In this document: positions 1 to 9,247 of the stretch, one piece after another
Position numbering within the stretch: the first letter of the stretch is position 1
How the letters are laid out: each line of letters begins with the position of its first letter
NCBI GenBank assembly: GCA_017545365.1
Contig: JAFWOP010000011.1
Location: 1 to 64,000 of the forward strand
Length of the DNA: 64,000 nucleotides
Origin: Bacteroidales bacterium
Lineage (GTDB): Bacteria; Bacteroidota; Bacteroidia; Bacteroidales; P3
Direction: 5' to 3'
Made by a program: the position numbers and the translations under genes
Notes under the pieces: model-generated
The model's input: the letters and a program-made list of their open reading frames with translations, nothing else
The model's database searches: none
Told to the model about the DNA's origin: nothing

Positions 1-8
1 CTTTCCCA

Positions 9-120
9 TTGTCGCGTCCCTCCGGGACGCTGAGTAGTAGGGTTTTCGTTGACCCCACACTGCGTTCCTTGTGTGGGGTTATTGAAATTCAGCATCTTCG
101 ATGCTGTTAAAAAATCAGTC
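9..120. repeat. Hairpin-rich repeat, copy A
   Basis: This stretch is a diverged direct copy of 260-374. It holds three stem-loops: GCGTCCC/GGGACGC (14-30), ACCCCACAC/GTGTGGGGT (52-79) and AGCAT/ATGCT (91-105), and it ends in AAAAAATCAGTC. Loop and spacer sequence changes between copies while the stems stay paired, as expected of a mobile or RNA-forming repeat. The left end of this copy probably lies outside the window. Confidence 0.6.
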
Positions 121-235
121 TTTTATCAAACTAGAGCCTTAAGCAATTTGTCGAACCTCGCTTTTATTATATAAGGTGCAAAAAATGACAAAACCTGACA
201 TCACAATGAAAAAAATTCGCTCTTTTGCGACAAAT

Positions 236-374
236 GACTGATTTTTGCTCACTATTTTCAATGTCGCATCTCTATGAGACGCTGAGTAGTAGCTTTATTA
301 CCTACCTCACACACGTCATTCGTTGTGTGGGGTTATTAAGATTCAACCTCTTCGAGGCTGTTGAAAAATCAGTC
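236..374. repeat. Hairpin-rich repeat, copy B, bounded by inverted repeats
   Basis: Copy B carries the same three hairpins as copy A with changed stem bases: GCATCTC/GAGACGC at 264-282, a CACAC/GTGTG stem near 306-330, and CCTC/GAGG near 347-357. It is bounded by GACTGATTTTT (236-246) and its inverse AAAAATCAGTC (364-374), which look like short terminal inverted repeats. A MITE-like non-autonomous element is the simplest reading. No coding potential was seen. Confidence 0.5.
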
Positions 375-710
375 ATATATTGCATAGGAGCCCAAAAAAA
401 ACTCGAACGGCTCTTATCGCCTGGCAATAAGGGCGATAGTATTTCGGTCGTCAGGGGCTATGCCGGTCAAGATGCCGCAAGGGCACTTCATGGCTCTTAG
501 CTCCTACTTCTTACTTTCCGCCGCCCTCTCCCCCACCCTGGCGGGCGGATGCTGCTGCCTGGGTGCGCACGGTGCGGCGGGGGCCTTATTATTCCATCCC
601 CTTCTATTTTTCTTTCTACTTTTTTTATATGTTGCTTCAGCTCCCGAAAAAAGGGGGAGAGAAAGCAGTGTCGTTATGAAAAGAAGCGAGTGCCAATGGT
701 GCGAAGGTGC
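375..710. other. Gene-free stretch downstream of mazG
   Basis: No convincing gene is present. A hairpin TATCGCC/GGCGATA lies near 416-438, and a C/G-rich then pyrimidine-rich tract follows. Short open frames here have no recognisable protein character. The minus-strand recA-mazG transcript would end in this stretch, but no standard stem plus T-run terminator is obvious. Confidence 0.4.
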
Positions 711-1418
711 TTACTCCCCGGCACCATGTTGGTCGGTCTTGCGGCTGGTGTCATCTTCGAATTGGCGCACCTGCTGCTGAAAACGGAGGTTGGCCTTGCT
801 GAGGGCATCGTCGGCGTTGATGTGGTGGTCGTGCGCCCAGCGTACCAGGTCGAAGAGGAGGTTGCCAAACTGCGTCTCGTCCGTTGTTTCGTCGAGGGGG
901 CAGGAAGGGCTGACGGAGGGGCTATAGCCTATGCCTGCGGCTTTTTCCTGCAGCCTTACGGCCTTGACCAGCGGCGGGAGGCTGGGGGGGACACCTTCGA
1001 GGACTGACTTGCGCCCTTCGTGCATCTTGATTTGTTCCCAGCTCTCACCCTCGTAGTCGTCCTTGCGGTAGATGAAGGGGTGGCGGTCGACGAGTTTGTC
1101 GCTGATGGCGTTAAAGACGTCGGCGGTGGTGAAGCGGCCTTCCTCTTCGGCTATCTTGGAGTAGAAAAGGAGATGCATGAAGAGGTCGCCCAGCTCCTTC
1201 TTGAACTCGGTATCGGCGGCATTTTGAGCTGTCGAAGAGGGGGAGCCTTCGGCACCTTGAGTCACTTTGAGTACAGCCTCGCTGAGTTCGTAGGTCTCCT
1301 CAATGGTGAGATAGCGCAGGCTGCCGAGGGTCTGCACCCTGTCCCACGGGCACTGCTGGCGCAGGGTGTCGAGTATGTCGCTCAGCCGTTCGAAAGCGTC
1401 AAGAGTCTCCTGGGTCAT
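711..1418 (-). CDS. mazG: Nucleoside triphosphate pyrophosphohydrolase MazG
   Basis: This 235-residue protein belongs to the all-alpha NTP pyrophosphohydrolases, cytosolic enzymes that hydrolyse NTPs or dNTPs to the monophosphate and PPi. The N-terminal CPWD signature is at residues 23-26, and metal-binding acids fit EETYE (40-44) and ELGD (75-78). A short low-complexity insertion rich in S, T and A lies near 55-70, between the two metal-binding helices. The start codon overlaps the spoT stop codon (ATGA), so translation is probably coupled to spoT. In E. coli MazG is linked to lowering ppGpp, which makes the pairing with a (p)ppGpp enzyme notable. It is the last gene of the recA operon. Confidence 0.93.
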   Translation of the reverse strand: MTQETLDAFERLSDILDTLRQQCPWDRVQTLGSLRYLTIEETYELSEAVLKVTQGAEGSPSSTAQNAADTEFKKELGDLFMHLLFYSKIAEEEGRFTTADVFNAISDKLVDRHPFIYRKDDYEGESWEQIKMHEGRKSVLEGVPPSLPPLVKAVRLQEKAAGIGYSPSVSPSCPLDETTDETQFGNLLFDLVRWAHDHHINADDALSKANLRFQQQVRQFEDDTSRKTDQHGAGE

Positions 1419-3667
1419 AGGCGGCGCACCTCCTCCACGCCTTTCAGCCCTTCGAGATTAGAAATCAGCTGGTTGAGGTTGTCCAAGTCGAGAACATAGA
1501 GCATGATGATGCCACGGACTATGCCCTCGACGGCTTCGAGGGTGACGGCCCGCATGTTGAGGTTCATCTGCTCGGTGACGATGCGTGTGATTTCCTGTAG
1601 GAGGCCTTTGCGGTCGATGGCCGTGAAGACGATGCCCGAGAGGAGGGCCACATGCTCGCCCGGCCGCCAACGGGCACGGACTATGTGGTTCTCGTGATTG
1701 GCCATCTCGTCCATGGCCACCTTGCAGTTGGTGCGGTGCACCATGATTTTGCCGTCGGTGACGATGCCCACCACGTGGTCGCCCTGCACGGGTTTGCAGC
1801 AGGAGGCCGGCTCGGTGGTGTAGCGTTCGTATTCCTCGTCCAGGAGGAACGAACGCTGGCGTTTGCCCTTCTCGCTACGGTCCACCGAGTTGTTATAGTT
1901 GATGGCCGTGCTGTTCTTGTCGAACAGGGAGCTGTATTCGCCCATGAAATAGACATTGTGGCCGGGTGTGCCCACTTTGAAGCACTGCCTTATCTCGGCC
2001 TCGCCGATGATGCCCATGGCCAGCTGGAAGTAGAGGTCCACATAGTTGGTTATGCCCAAGAAGTGTTTCAATGCCCCGATGTTGGCGGCATTGTTGCGGA
2101 TTTTCAGCTTTTCGAATATCTCCTTCAGGCGCTGGCTCCCCTCTTCGCGGTAGCCTTTGCGCTGGTCGCGGAGATAGGTTTTCAAGGCCTCCTTGGCGCG
2201 CGTGGTGTGGACCATGTTCAGCCAGTCGTCCACCGGGTGGGTCTTGCGGCTGGCAAGCACCTGCACCTGCTCGCCGGCCCGCAGCTTATAGCCAATGGGC
2301 TCTACCTTGCCGTTTACCTTGGCCCCCATGCAGTGAAGGCCCAGATTGGAATGGATGGCAAAGGCAAAGTCGAGCACGGTGGAGCGCGCGGGCAGCTTTA
2401 TCATGTCCCCCTTGGGGGTGAAGAGGTATATCTCCTTGGTATAGAGGGTCTCCTTGAATTCCTCCACCAGGTCGAGCGCACTTTTCTCGGTGTTCTCCAA
2501 GGTGCTGCGTATCTGCTGCAGCCACTCTTCCACGGGGCTGAGCTTGATTTCCTCTTCGGGGTGGGCCTCTTTGTAGAGGAAGTGGGCGGCCATGCCCTTC
2601 TCGGCTATGACATCCATGCGCTCGGTGCGTATCTGTATCTCCACCCACTGGCCTATGGGCGTCATCACCGTGGTCTGCAGCGACTCGTAGCCGTTGGTCT
2701 TGGGCTGCGAAATCCAGTCGCGGAAGCGGGTCGGGTCGGGAGGGAACTCGGAGGATATGAGGGAATAGACCTTGAAGCACTCCGACTTCTCGTCGGACAA
2801 GGGGATGTCGGACAGTATGATACGCATGGCATAGAGGTCGAATATCTCGTCGAACTTGACACCCTTGCGCTCCATCTTCTTCCAGCAGCTGTAGACCGAC
2901 TTGATGCGTGTTTTGATGGTATATTTATAGCCGTTCTCATCGAGCATCTTGCACACCTTCTCGACGAGGCACTTCTTCAGAAGGACCTCGGTGCCGGCAC
3001 TCTTATTCACCAAAGCGGCTATCTCCTTGTATTTGTCGGGGTTGGTGTATTTCATCACCAGTTCTTCCAGCTCGGTCTTGATGGCATAGAGGCCCAGGCG
3101 GTGGGCAAGCGGTATGTAGAGGTACTGCGTTTCGGACGAGATTGCGAGCTTCTTGGTGTCCTTCATAGAGTCGAGGGTGCGCATATTGTGCAGACGGTCG
3201 CACAGTTTCAAGAAGATGACGTAGGCATCGTCGCACATCGACAGCAGTATCTTGCGGTAATTCTCGGCCTGTTTCGAGTCGGTGCCCTGCAGCAGCTTCA
3301 CGTCGCCGATTTTCGTCACCCCGTCGACAATCACAGCCACCCTCTCGCCGAAGATGGTGCGTATCTCGTCCAGGGTGATGTTGGTGTCCTCCACCACGTC
3401 GTGGAGCAGGGCGCACACCACCGCTATGGGGCCCAGCCCCACCTCCTTCACGGCAATGAGGGCCACCGCCAAGGGGTGGAAGATATACGGTTCGCCCGAT
3501 TTGCGGCGGGTGCCGGCATGGGCTTTCTTGGCTAGAGAAAAGGCACGGAAAATCTCCTCTTCCTGCTTCTCGGTAACAGGGTATATCTCACGGCAAGCGG
3601 CCAATAACTCATCGTATTTGGCTTGTATCTCTTGCTCTTCCCGTTTTTCGTCAATCACGTAGGTCAT
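1415..3667 (-). CDS. spoT: Bifunctional (p)ppGpp synthetase/hydrolase, RelA/SpoT family
   Basis: This 750-residue protein has the full long-RSH layout: an HD hydrolase domain with HDVVEDT near residues 89-95, a synthetase domain (GYESLQTTV and the conserved EIQIRTERMD), a TGS domain in the middle and a C-terminal ACT domain. Both active-site regions look intact, so it should make and degrade (p)ppGpp in response to starvation. It starts 3 nt after the stop of the 187-residue exported protein and overlaps mazG by 4 nt, in the minus-strand operon recA - exported protein - spoT - mazG. It could equally be called rel. Confidence 0.93.
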   Translation of the reverse strand: MTYVIDEKREEQEIQAKYDELLAACREIYPVTEKQEEEIFRAFSLAKKAHAGTRRKSGEPYIFHPLAVALIAVKEVGLGPIAVVCALLHDVVEDTNITLDEIRTIFGERVAVIVDGVTKIGDVKLLQGTDSKQAENYRKILLSMCDDAYVIFLKLCDRLHNMRTLDSMKDTKKLAISSETQYLYIPLAHRLGLYAIKTELEELVMKYTNPDKYKEIAALVNKSAGTEVLLKKCLVEKVCKMLDENGYKYTIKTRIKSVYSCWKKMERKGVKFDEIFDLYAMRIILSDIPLSDEKSECFKVYSLISSEFPPDPTRFRDWISQPKTNGYESLQTTVMTPIGQWVEIQIRTERMDVIAEKGMAAHFLYKEAHPEEEIKLSPVEEWLQQIRSTLENTEKSALDLVEEFKETLYTKEIYLFTPKGDMIKLPARSTVLDFAFAIHSNLGLHCMGAKVNGKVEPIGYKLRAGEQVQVLASRKTHPVDDWLNMVHTTRAKEALKTYLRDQRKGYREEGSQRLKEIFEKLKIRNNAANIGALKHFLGITNYVDLYFQLAMGIIGEAEIRQCFKVGTPGHNVYFMGEYSSLFDKNSTAINYNNSVDRSEKGKRQRSFLLDEEYERYTTEPASCCKPVQGDHVVGIVTDGKIMVHRTNCKVAMDEMANHENHIVRARWRPGEHVALLSGIVFTAIDRKGLLQEITRIVTEQMNLNMRAVTLEAVEGIVRGIIMLYVLDLDNLNQLISNLEGLKGVEEVRRL

Positions 3668-3670
3668 AGT

Positions 3671-4234
3671 TTATATCAAAAGGATTAATGTAGAGAATAA
3701 GAGGCTGACGGACAATCCGATACCCACGGTGACAAACACCCTGTCGAAGTCGGTCATCACACCTATGGTGCCACTGGTGTAGCAGAATTTGCCGCTCCTG
3801 TCCGAATCGGCCAGGCGGATGCCCACTTCGGCAGCCGGGCGCAACGACGACGGCTGGGTGACTGGCTGACAGATGCCGGCACTGCCATAAAGGTGCCAGT
3901 CGAGACTGTTCCAGGGCTTCGACAGCCTGTACTCGGCCCCGGCCACCAGCCAGCGGCTCCGCCCGTCCCAATAGCCCGACAGGTGCGCGCCCCAGACTTC
4001 GGGCAGATAGGTGTAATTCAGACCCAGCCCCAGGCTGCCATTGCCATACCCTACCTTCAGCTCGGCAAAATGCTCGCAGAACGGGCTGCCAAAGTAATAT
4101 ATCGGGTTCTTCCGAGGGGCACTGTATACGACACTGTCGTAGCCGGTATCGCCGACCCACACCGCCGAGTCCGTCTGTGCCGCCAAAGGATACAACGACA
4201 GTAACAACAACGATATAATCAGTTGCCGCTTCAT
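3671..4234 (-). CDS. Small exported protein of unknown function
   Basis: This 187-residue protein is not recognised. An N-terminal signal peptide ([20 protein letters not shown]) is followed by alternating hydrophobic, aromatic and Gly-rich segments such as [17 protein letters not shown]. These suggest a small outer-membrane beta-barrel or beta-rich envelope protein. The C-terminus is hydrophobic ([18 protein letters not shown]) and might be a membrane segment. Its start overlaps the recA stop codon (ATGA), and spoT begins 3 nt after its end, so it is translationally locked between recA and spoT. The family and function cannot be assigned. Confidence 0.7.
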   Translation of the reverse strand: MKRQLIISLLLLSLYPLAAQTDSAVWVGDTGYDSVVYSAPRKNPIYYFGSPFCEHFAELKVGYGNGSLGLGLNYTYLPEVWGAHLSGYWDGRSRWLVAGAEYRLSKPWNSLDWHLYGSAGICQPVTQPSSLRPAAEVGIRLADSDRSGKFCYTSGTIGVMTDFDRVFVTVGIGLSVSLLFSTLILLI

Positions 4235-5262
4235 TCCTGACGTGACTTATCCATCATCGCCGCACGCACCTTCTCTTCCAATTCGTCGCACAACTCAGGA
4301 TTGTCGCGCAGCATCTGTTTTAAAGCCTCGCGTCCCTGCGCCAGTTTCGACTCACCATAGCTGAACCACGAGCCGCTCTTCTTTATCACATTCAGCTCGA
4401 CACCCATGTCGATGATTTCGCCCAATTTGGAGATGCCCTCGCCAAACATCAGGTCGAACTCGCAGAAGCGGAACGGCGGGGCCACCTTGTTTTTCACAAT
4501 CTTCACCTTCACACGGTTGCCGATGTTCTGGTCGCCGTCCTTGATGGCCTGGATGCGGCGAATGTCTATACGCACCGAAGAATAGAACTTGAGGGCATTA
4601 CCGCCGGTGGTCGTTTCGGGGTTGCCGAACAGAACGCCTATCTTCTCGCGCAGCTGGTTGATGAAGATGCAGCAGCAGTTGGTTTTGCTGATAGTGGAAG
4701 TGAGTTTGCGCATCGCCTGGCTCATCAGACGTGCCTGCAGGCCTACCTTCGAGTCGCCCATCTCACCGTCGATTTCGGCCTTGGGTGTCAACGCCGCAAC
4801 CGAGTCCACCACCATGATGTCGATGGCACCCGAACGTATCAGATTGTCGGCAATCTCCAGCGCCTGCTCACCATTGTCGGGCTGCGACACAATCAGATTG
4901 TCGATGTCGACACCCAACTTCTTGGCATAGAAGCTGTCGAAAGCATGCTCCGCATCAATAAATGCGGCTATGCCGCCCGCCTTCTGACACTCGGCTATAG
5001 CATGGATGGCCAACGTAGTCTTACCCGACGACTCAGGGCCAAAAATTTCGATGATACGGCCCTTCGGGTAGCCTCCGACACCCAGGGCGGCATCAAGACT
5101 TATACTTCCCGTGGGTATCACCTCTACCTTGTCATTCGAGCGTTCGCCCAATTTCATCACAGCCCCTTTGCCGAAATTTTTCTCAATATTGTCCATCGTG
5201 CTTTGCAAAATCTTCAGTTTTTCGAGCCTCTGGGCTGCTGCGTCGGTCATTTCTTTTGCCAT
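4231..5262 (-). CDS. recA: Recombinase RecA
   Basis: This 343-residue protein is full length for RecA, the ATP-dependent recombinase that pairs homologous DNA and supports repair. The Walker A motif GPESSGKT is at residues 75-82 and Walker B is in MVVDSVAAL. The DNA-binding loop regions ([12 protein letters not shown] and [24 protein letters not shown]) are intact. It is the first gene of a four-gene minus-strand operon and has a good Bacteroidota promoter about 60 nt upstream. No LexA-like operator was seen. The short acidic/basic C-tail is typical. Confidence 0.98.
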   Translation of the reverse strand: MAKEMTDAAAQRLEKLKILQSTMDNIEKNFGKGAVMKLGERSNDKVEVIPTGSISLDAALGVGGYPKGRIIEIFGPESSGKTTLAIHAIAECQKAGGIAAFIDAEHAFDSFYAKKLGVDIDNLIVSQPDNGEQALEIADNLIRSGAIDIMVVDSVAALTPKAEIDGEMGDSKVGLQARLMSQAMRKLTSTISKTNCCCIFINQLREKIGVLFGNPETTTGGNALKFYSSVRIDIRRIQAIKDGDQNIGNRVKVKIVKNKVAPPFRFCEFDLMFGEGISKLGEIIDMGVELNVIKKSGSWFSYGESKLAQGREALKQMLRDNPELCDELEEKVRAAMMDKSRQE

Positions 5263-5320
5263 AATTTACAATTGTTTATATTATTATTACTAGTTTCTTT
5301 TGCACATGATTATCGGACTA

Positions 5321-5353
5321 CAAATATACTATTTTTTTTTTTATTCGGGCAAA
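5321..5353 (-). promoter_or_regulatory. Promoter of the recA operon
   Basis: On the minus strand TATATTTG (5328-5321) fits the Bacteroidota -7 box TAnnTTTG. A TTTG (5353-5350) lies 21 nt upstream, the spacing expected for the -33 box. Transcription should start near 5315, giving a leader of about 50 nt before recA. Confidence 0.7.
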
Positions 5354-5370
5354 TATCAAAAAAAAGTGTG

Positions 5371-5378
5371 TAACTTTG
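5371..5378 (+). promoter_or_regulatory. -7 box of the aminotransferase promoter
   Basis: TAACTTTG matches the Bacteroidota -7 consensus. No clear TTTG is present at the -33 distance. The element sits back to back with the recA promoter, so the two divergent transcripts share about 115 bp. Transcription would start near 5384, inside the upstream extension of the reading frame, which argues for the ATG at 5478 as the true start. Confidence 0.55.
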
Positions 5379-5393
5379 CAAAATGAAACTATT

Positions 5394-5433
5394 CCAATAA
5401 TCCCCCTTTTCCAAGGGGATATATCATTATTGG
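5394..5433 (+). promoter_or_regulatory. Long leader hairpin before the aminotransferase gene
   Basis: CCAATAAT (5394-5401) pairs with ATTATTGG (5426-5433), and an inner CCCCTT/AAGGGG stem closes the structure. It lies wholly within the predicted 5' leader, between the promoter and the start codon at 5478. It has no T-run, so it is not a simple terminator. A regulatory or mRNA-stabilising role is possible. Confidence 0.45.
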
Positions 5434-5477
5434 ATTGGCTTTCAGCAAAACTTGTATCAACAAATAACAGTACGAAC

Positions 5478-6680
5478 ATGGAAATATTAAGCAACAGAAT
5501 CCTGAACATGGCCGAAAGCGAGACCCTCGCCATGACAGCTAAAGCTCGCGAGCTCAAGGCTCAGGGCAAAGACGTTATCAGCCTCTCCATCGGCGAGCCC
5601 GACTTCAACACGCCCGAGACCGTTAAGGAAGCCGCCAAAAAGGCTATCGACGACAACTTCACCCACTACCCCCCCGTGCCCGGCTACGCCGACCTGAAGG
5701 AGGCCATCTGCCAGAAGTTCAAACGCGACAACAACCTCGACTTCAAACCCGAACAAATCGTTGTCTCTACCGGTGCAAAACAAAGCATCTACCAGCTGGT
5801 GCAGTGTCTGGTCAACCCCGGCGACGAGGTCATCATCCCCACCCCCTTCTGGGTGTCATACAAAGAAATCGTCCGCGTGGCCGAAGGCAAATGCGTCTAT
5901 GTGAAGACTAGCATCGAGAACGACTTCAAAGTCACCCCCGCACAACTCGAAGCCGCCATCACCCCGCGCACCAAACTCATCATGTTCTCCAGCCCCAGCA
6001 ACCCCACAGGCATGCTCTACACCAAAGAAGAGCTGAAGGGCATCGCCGATGTCGTTGCTCGTCATGAGAACATCTTCGTCATGGCCGACGAAATCTATGA
6101 ACACATCAACTTCGTCGGCAAACACGAAAGCATCGCCCAGTTCCCCGAAGTCCGCGGCCGCGTCATCACCGTCAACGGCGTCGCCAAAGGCTTCGCCATG
6201 ACCGGCTGGCGTATCGGCTTCATCGGCGCCCCCACCATCATTGCCAAAGCCTGCAACAAACTCCAGGGCCAGGTCACCAGCGCCACCTGCTCCATCGCCC
6301 AGAAAGCCACCGTCCGCGCCATGCAGATGGACCCCGCCACCAGCGAGGACATCATCAACATGCGCAACATCTTCCGCCAGCGCCGCGACATGGTGTACAA
6401 GCTCCTCTGCGACATCCCCGGCCTCAAAGTACGTCTGCCGCAGGGTGCCTTCTACTTCTTCCCCGATGTCAGCAGCTACTACGGCAAGAGCTTCAACGGC
6501 AAGAAGATTGAAAACTCCACCGACATGGCCTTCTACCTTCTCAACGAAGCCAACGTGGCCACCGTCATGGGCTCGGCCTTCGGCGACGACGACTGCATCC
6601 GCCTCAGCTACGCCACCAGCGAAGAGCTCCTCAAAGAAGCCCTCCGCCGCATCAAGGAAGCCATCGCAAACCTCAAATAA
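5478..6680 (+). CDS. Class I/II PLP aminotransferase (aspartate aminotransferase type)
   Basis: This 400-residue protein is a fold-type I PLP aminotransferase of the aspartate/prephenate group, which moves amino groups between amino acids and 2-oxo acids in the cytosol. Typical motifs are SIGEPDFNTP, the substrate/PLP region FSSPSNPTG, MADEIYEHI, and NGVAKGFAMTGWRIGF with the Schiff-base lysine. A TTG-initiated extension back to 5376 is possible but would start inside the promoter and run through the leader hairpin, so the ATG at 5478 is preferred. It is monocistronic, with its own promoter and terminator. Substrate specificity cannot be fixed from sequence. Confidence 0.9.
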   Translation: MEILSNRILNMAESETLAMTAKARELKAQGKDVISLSIGEPDFNTPETVKEAAKKAIDDNFTHYPPVPGYADLKEAICQKFKRDNNLDFKPEQIVVSTGAKQSIYQLVQCLVNPGDEVIIPTPFWVSYKEIVRVAEGKCVYVKTSIENDFKVTPAQLEAAITPRTKLIMFSSPSNPTGMLYTKEELKGIADVVARHENIFVMADEIYEHINFVGKHESIAQFPEVRGRVITVNGVAKGFAMTGWRIGFIGAPTIIAKACNKLQGQVTSATCSIAQKATVRAMQMDPATSEDIINMRNIFRQRRDMVYKLLCDIPGLKVRLPQGAFYFFPDVSSYYGKSFNGKKIENSTDMAFYLLNEANVATVMGSAFGDDDCIRLSYATSEELLKEALRRIKEAIANLK

Positions 6681-6701
6681 CGAATACCGACCCAACACCC
6701 A

Positions 6702-6732
6702 AAGCGAGACCCCGTGGGGCCTCGCTTTTTTT
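6702..6732 (+). terminator. Intrinsic terminator of the aminotransferase gene
   Basis: GCGAGaCCCC/GGGGcCTCGC forms a strong GC-rich stem with a 2-nt loop, followed at once by a run of seven T. It begins about 20 nt after the stop codon. Confidence 0.9.
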
Positions 6733-7274
6733 ATTTCGTAACTCTAAAGATAGGGACTATAGATACTATAGGGTTCCATTGATTTGTGAAGGTACAATTA
6801 TATGCCTTATTATTGGAAAAGACTCAGCAACAAGCAATGAAAATAAGAGAAAGTGGCACCCGCAAAAAGCAATCCGATGATATACGGCATTGGAAAAAAG
6901 CTGCCGAACATTAAGGACGAGATGGCACCGATTTAAGAGAGGGATGGGGGGAGCTATAGTGCCCATAGCTTCTATAGAGGGAGAGGAAGTAAATATCATG
7001 TTCTATGGGAAGAAGGTGAGAAATGAGCAGGATTTTTATCGGAAGGGGTTAAAAAAGCTCAAATTGGCTTCAAATATCTTGTTCCATGGTATTTGGAAGC
7101 CTATCCCTCACCCTTCCCCTCTATTCAAAAAAGCTTTGAACTTGAAAGTAAATGAAGGCAGTTTTTTCTAAGACGGAGAGTTGCTGGTAATCTTTAACCC
7201 TTCAGGGCAATTATTAGAAGTGTGTAAGAGTACGGCACTACTTAAAACACATGAACCATGTATTTTAAGAGCTC
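6733..7274. other. Intergenic stretch with no recognisable gene
   Basis: This 540-bp gap lies between the aminotransferase terminator and the 3' end of mnmG. Two overlapping open frames on opposite strands (77 and 93 codons) have no family resemblance. CTATAG occurs four times (near 6757, 6766, 6955 and 6972), with the GCTATAG/CATAGC hairpin at about 6953-6969. It may be the remains of a decayed gene or element, but this cannot be shown. Confidence 0.35.
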
Positions 7275-7290
7275 TGTTTCTCGTGAAACA
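7275..7290. promoter_or_regulatory. parS-like site, one mismatch
   Basis: TGTTTCTCGTGAAACA differs by one base from the widely conserved ParB-binding site TGTTTCACGTGAAACA. It lies 4 bp past the mnmG stop codon. ParB sites normally cluster near the chromosome origin, and a perfect site lies 14 kb away at 21285. Confidence 0.75.
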
Positions 7291-7294
7291 GGGG

Positions 7295-9175
7295 CTAGTG
7301 TTTTTGGAAATATATCAACAGAACTGAGACATCGGCGGGCGAGACTCCGCTGATGCGAGAGGCTTGGCCAATAGTGGAGGGCCTCATCTTTGACAACTTT
7401 TCCCTCGCCTCGTAAGATAGGGCTGGGAGTGAGAAGTAGTCGAAACCAACTGGTAACTTCACATCTTCGAACTTGAGAATCCTGCTAGCCACTTCCTGCT
7501 CTTTCTCGATATAGCGCTGGTACTTCAACTGTATCTCTGTGGCGGTGACGACATCCACACGTACTTCTTTGGGAACAGCCTCTACCTCGTCATGAAGACC
7601 CTGAGAAATCTCGAAGAGGTTATCCATGCTGACTTCGGGACGCAGAAGCACATTGAGGAGCTTGACCTTTTGCTGCAAGGCTGGCGTACCCAGCTTTTCC
7701 AACACTTCGTTAGCTTCGCTCGGAAGCACCGAGGTGGATGAGATATACTGGGAGAGCTGCTCAGTGTAACGCATCTTCTCCCCTACCCTACGCATACGCT
7801 CATCGCTGGCCAGGCCTATCTCATGAGCGAGCGGCGTGAGACGCACGTCGGCATTGTCCTGCCGAAGCAGGATGCGATACTCAGCTCTAGAAGTGAACAT
7901 CCGATATGGCTCGTCAACCCCTTTGGTTACGAGGTCGTCAATCAAGACACCGATATATGCCTGCGTGCGATTCAGCACAAACGACGGACGCCCCTGTATC
8001 TTGAGCACGGCATTGATACCAGCCATGAGGCCTTGGCAGGCGGCCTCCTCATATCCTGTTGTTCCGTTGATTTGTCCAGCAAAATAGAGGTTCTCGACGA
8101 GCTTTGTTTCAAGGGTGTAGTTCAACTGCGTCGGGGGGAAATAGTCATATTCAATAGCGTATCCCGGCTTGTAGATGCTGGCCGATTCGAATCCAGGAAT
8201 GGTGTGCAGCGCATCGAGCTGCACCTCTAAGGGGAGCGATGAGGAGAAGCCATTCAAGTAATAGGAATGGGTGTTCCACCCTTCGGGTTCGACAAAAAGC
8301 TGATGGCGGTTCTTGCCCGCAAAGCGGACTATCTTATCTTCAATCGACGGACAGTAACGAGGGCCATGGCCTTGGATGCGTCCCGTATAGAGGGGCGAGC
8401 GGTCGAAGCCGGTGCGAAGGATGTCGTGTGTGTGCTCGTTGGTGTAGGCAAGGAAACAAGGCTTTTGCTGACGGAGTGGAGTCGTGTCGGTAAATGAGAA
8501 CTTCTGAGGGTTGGCATCGCCAGGCTGCTGCTCGAGCAAGTCAAAATGGATGGTGCGGCCATCGATTCTGACAGGGGTACCCGTCTTCAGACGCTCTACC
8601 TCAAAACCCAATTCCCTTAGCTGGTCGGACATACCGACAGCAGACCTCTCCCCTATCCTACCGCCTTGCCATTTCTGTTCGCCCACATAAATGATGCCGT
8701 TCAAGAAAGTGCCGTTGGTCAAGATGACAGCCTTAGAGACAATGTCGATACCCATTCGGGTTCGGACACCGCAAGCCACGCCATCGCGAACCAATACGGA
8801 GACTGCCTCGTCCTGCCAGATAGAAAGATTGGGGGTATTCTCCAGCTGTCGACACCAGTTGAGGGAGAACTGTATTTTATCGCACTGGGCACGTGGGCTC
8901 CACATAGCTGGGCCCTTAGAAAGGTTGAGCATACGGAATTGAATCATGGAATGGTCGGTGATGATTCCCGAATAGCCGCCCATGGCATCAATCTCACGTA
9001 CTATCTGACCTTTGGCGACACCGCCCATGGCCGGATTACACGACATTTGACAAATAGTGTCGATATTCAGCGTCACCAGCAGAGTCCTGGCACCCATGTT
9101 GGCAGCAGCCACGGAAGCCTCAGCACCAGCATGGCCACCACCCACAACTATTATATCAAACGATTCGAATATCAT
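7295..9175 (-). CDS. mnmG: tRNA uridine-5-carboxymethylaminomethyl modification enzyme MnmG (GidA)
   Basis: This 626-residue protein is full length for MnmG, the FAD-dependent partner of MnmE that modifies the wobble U34 of certain tRNAs. The N-terminal dinucleotide-binding motif GGGHAG is at residues 12-17. Family signatures include CNPAMGG and [12 protein letters not shown], and a C-terminal helical tRNA-binding region ends in [16 protein letters not shown]. It lies downstream of ybeY in a minus-strand group. Its ends are marked by parS-like palindromes (7275 and 9226), in keeping with the frequent origin-proximal position of gidA. Confidence 0.97.
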   Translation of the reverse strand: MIFESFDIIVVGGGHAGAEASVAAANMGARTLLVTLNIDTICQMSCNPAMGGVAKGQIVREIDAMGGYSGIITDHSMIQFRMLNLSKGPAMWSPRAQCDKIQFSLNWCRQLENTPNLSIWQDEAVSVLVRDGVACGVRTRMGIDIVSKAVILTNGTFLNGIIYVGEQKWQGGRIGERSAVGMSDQLRELGFEVERLKTGTPVRIDGRTIHFDLLEQQPGDANPQKFSFTDTTPLRQQKPCFLAYTNEHTHDILRTGFDRSPLYTGRIQGHGPRYCPSIEDKIVRFAGKNRHQLFVEPEGWNTHSYYLNGFSSSLPLEVQLDALHTIPGFESASIYKPGYAIEYDYFPPTQLNYTLETKLVENLYFAGQINGTTGYEEAACQGLMAGINAVLKIQGRPSFVLNRTQAYIGVLIDDLVTKGVDEPYRMFTSRAEYRILLRQDNADVRLTPLAHEIGLASDERMRRVGEKMRYTEQLSQYISSTSVLPSEANEVLEKLGTPALQQKVKLLNVLLRPEVSMDNLFEISQGLHDEVEAVPKEVRVDVVTATEIQLKYQRYIEKEQEVASRILKFEDVKLPVGFDYFSLPALSYEAREKLSKMRPSTIGQASRISGVSPADVSVLLIYFQKH

Positions 9176-9225
9176 AGCATCAGATTATATTAACAGAGTA
9201 GGGGAGAAGAGTGTAAAAATAGTAC

Positions 9226-9241
9226 TGTTTCACACGGAACA
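9226..9241. promoter_or_regulatory. Degenerate parS-like site
   Basis: TGTTTCACACGGAACA keeps the left half of parS exactly and has three mismatches in the right half. It lies between ybeY and mnmG. It could be a decayed or weak ParB site. Confidence 0.4.
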
Positions 9242-9247
9242 AATATA

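Noticed and set aside
1652..3535. A 627-codon open frame on the plus strand opposite spoT
   Set aside because: It mirrors the codons of the well-supported spoT gene, has a His/Val/Leu-rich antisense composition and no family features.
5376..5477. TTG-initiated N-terminal extension of the aminotransferase
   Set aside because: It would begin inside the -7 promoter box and translate the leader hairpin; the family N-terminus starts at ATG 5478.
6766..7171. Remnant of a transposase gene
   Set aside because: No catalytic motif, terminal inverted repeats or target duplication could be found; left as an unassigned gap.
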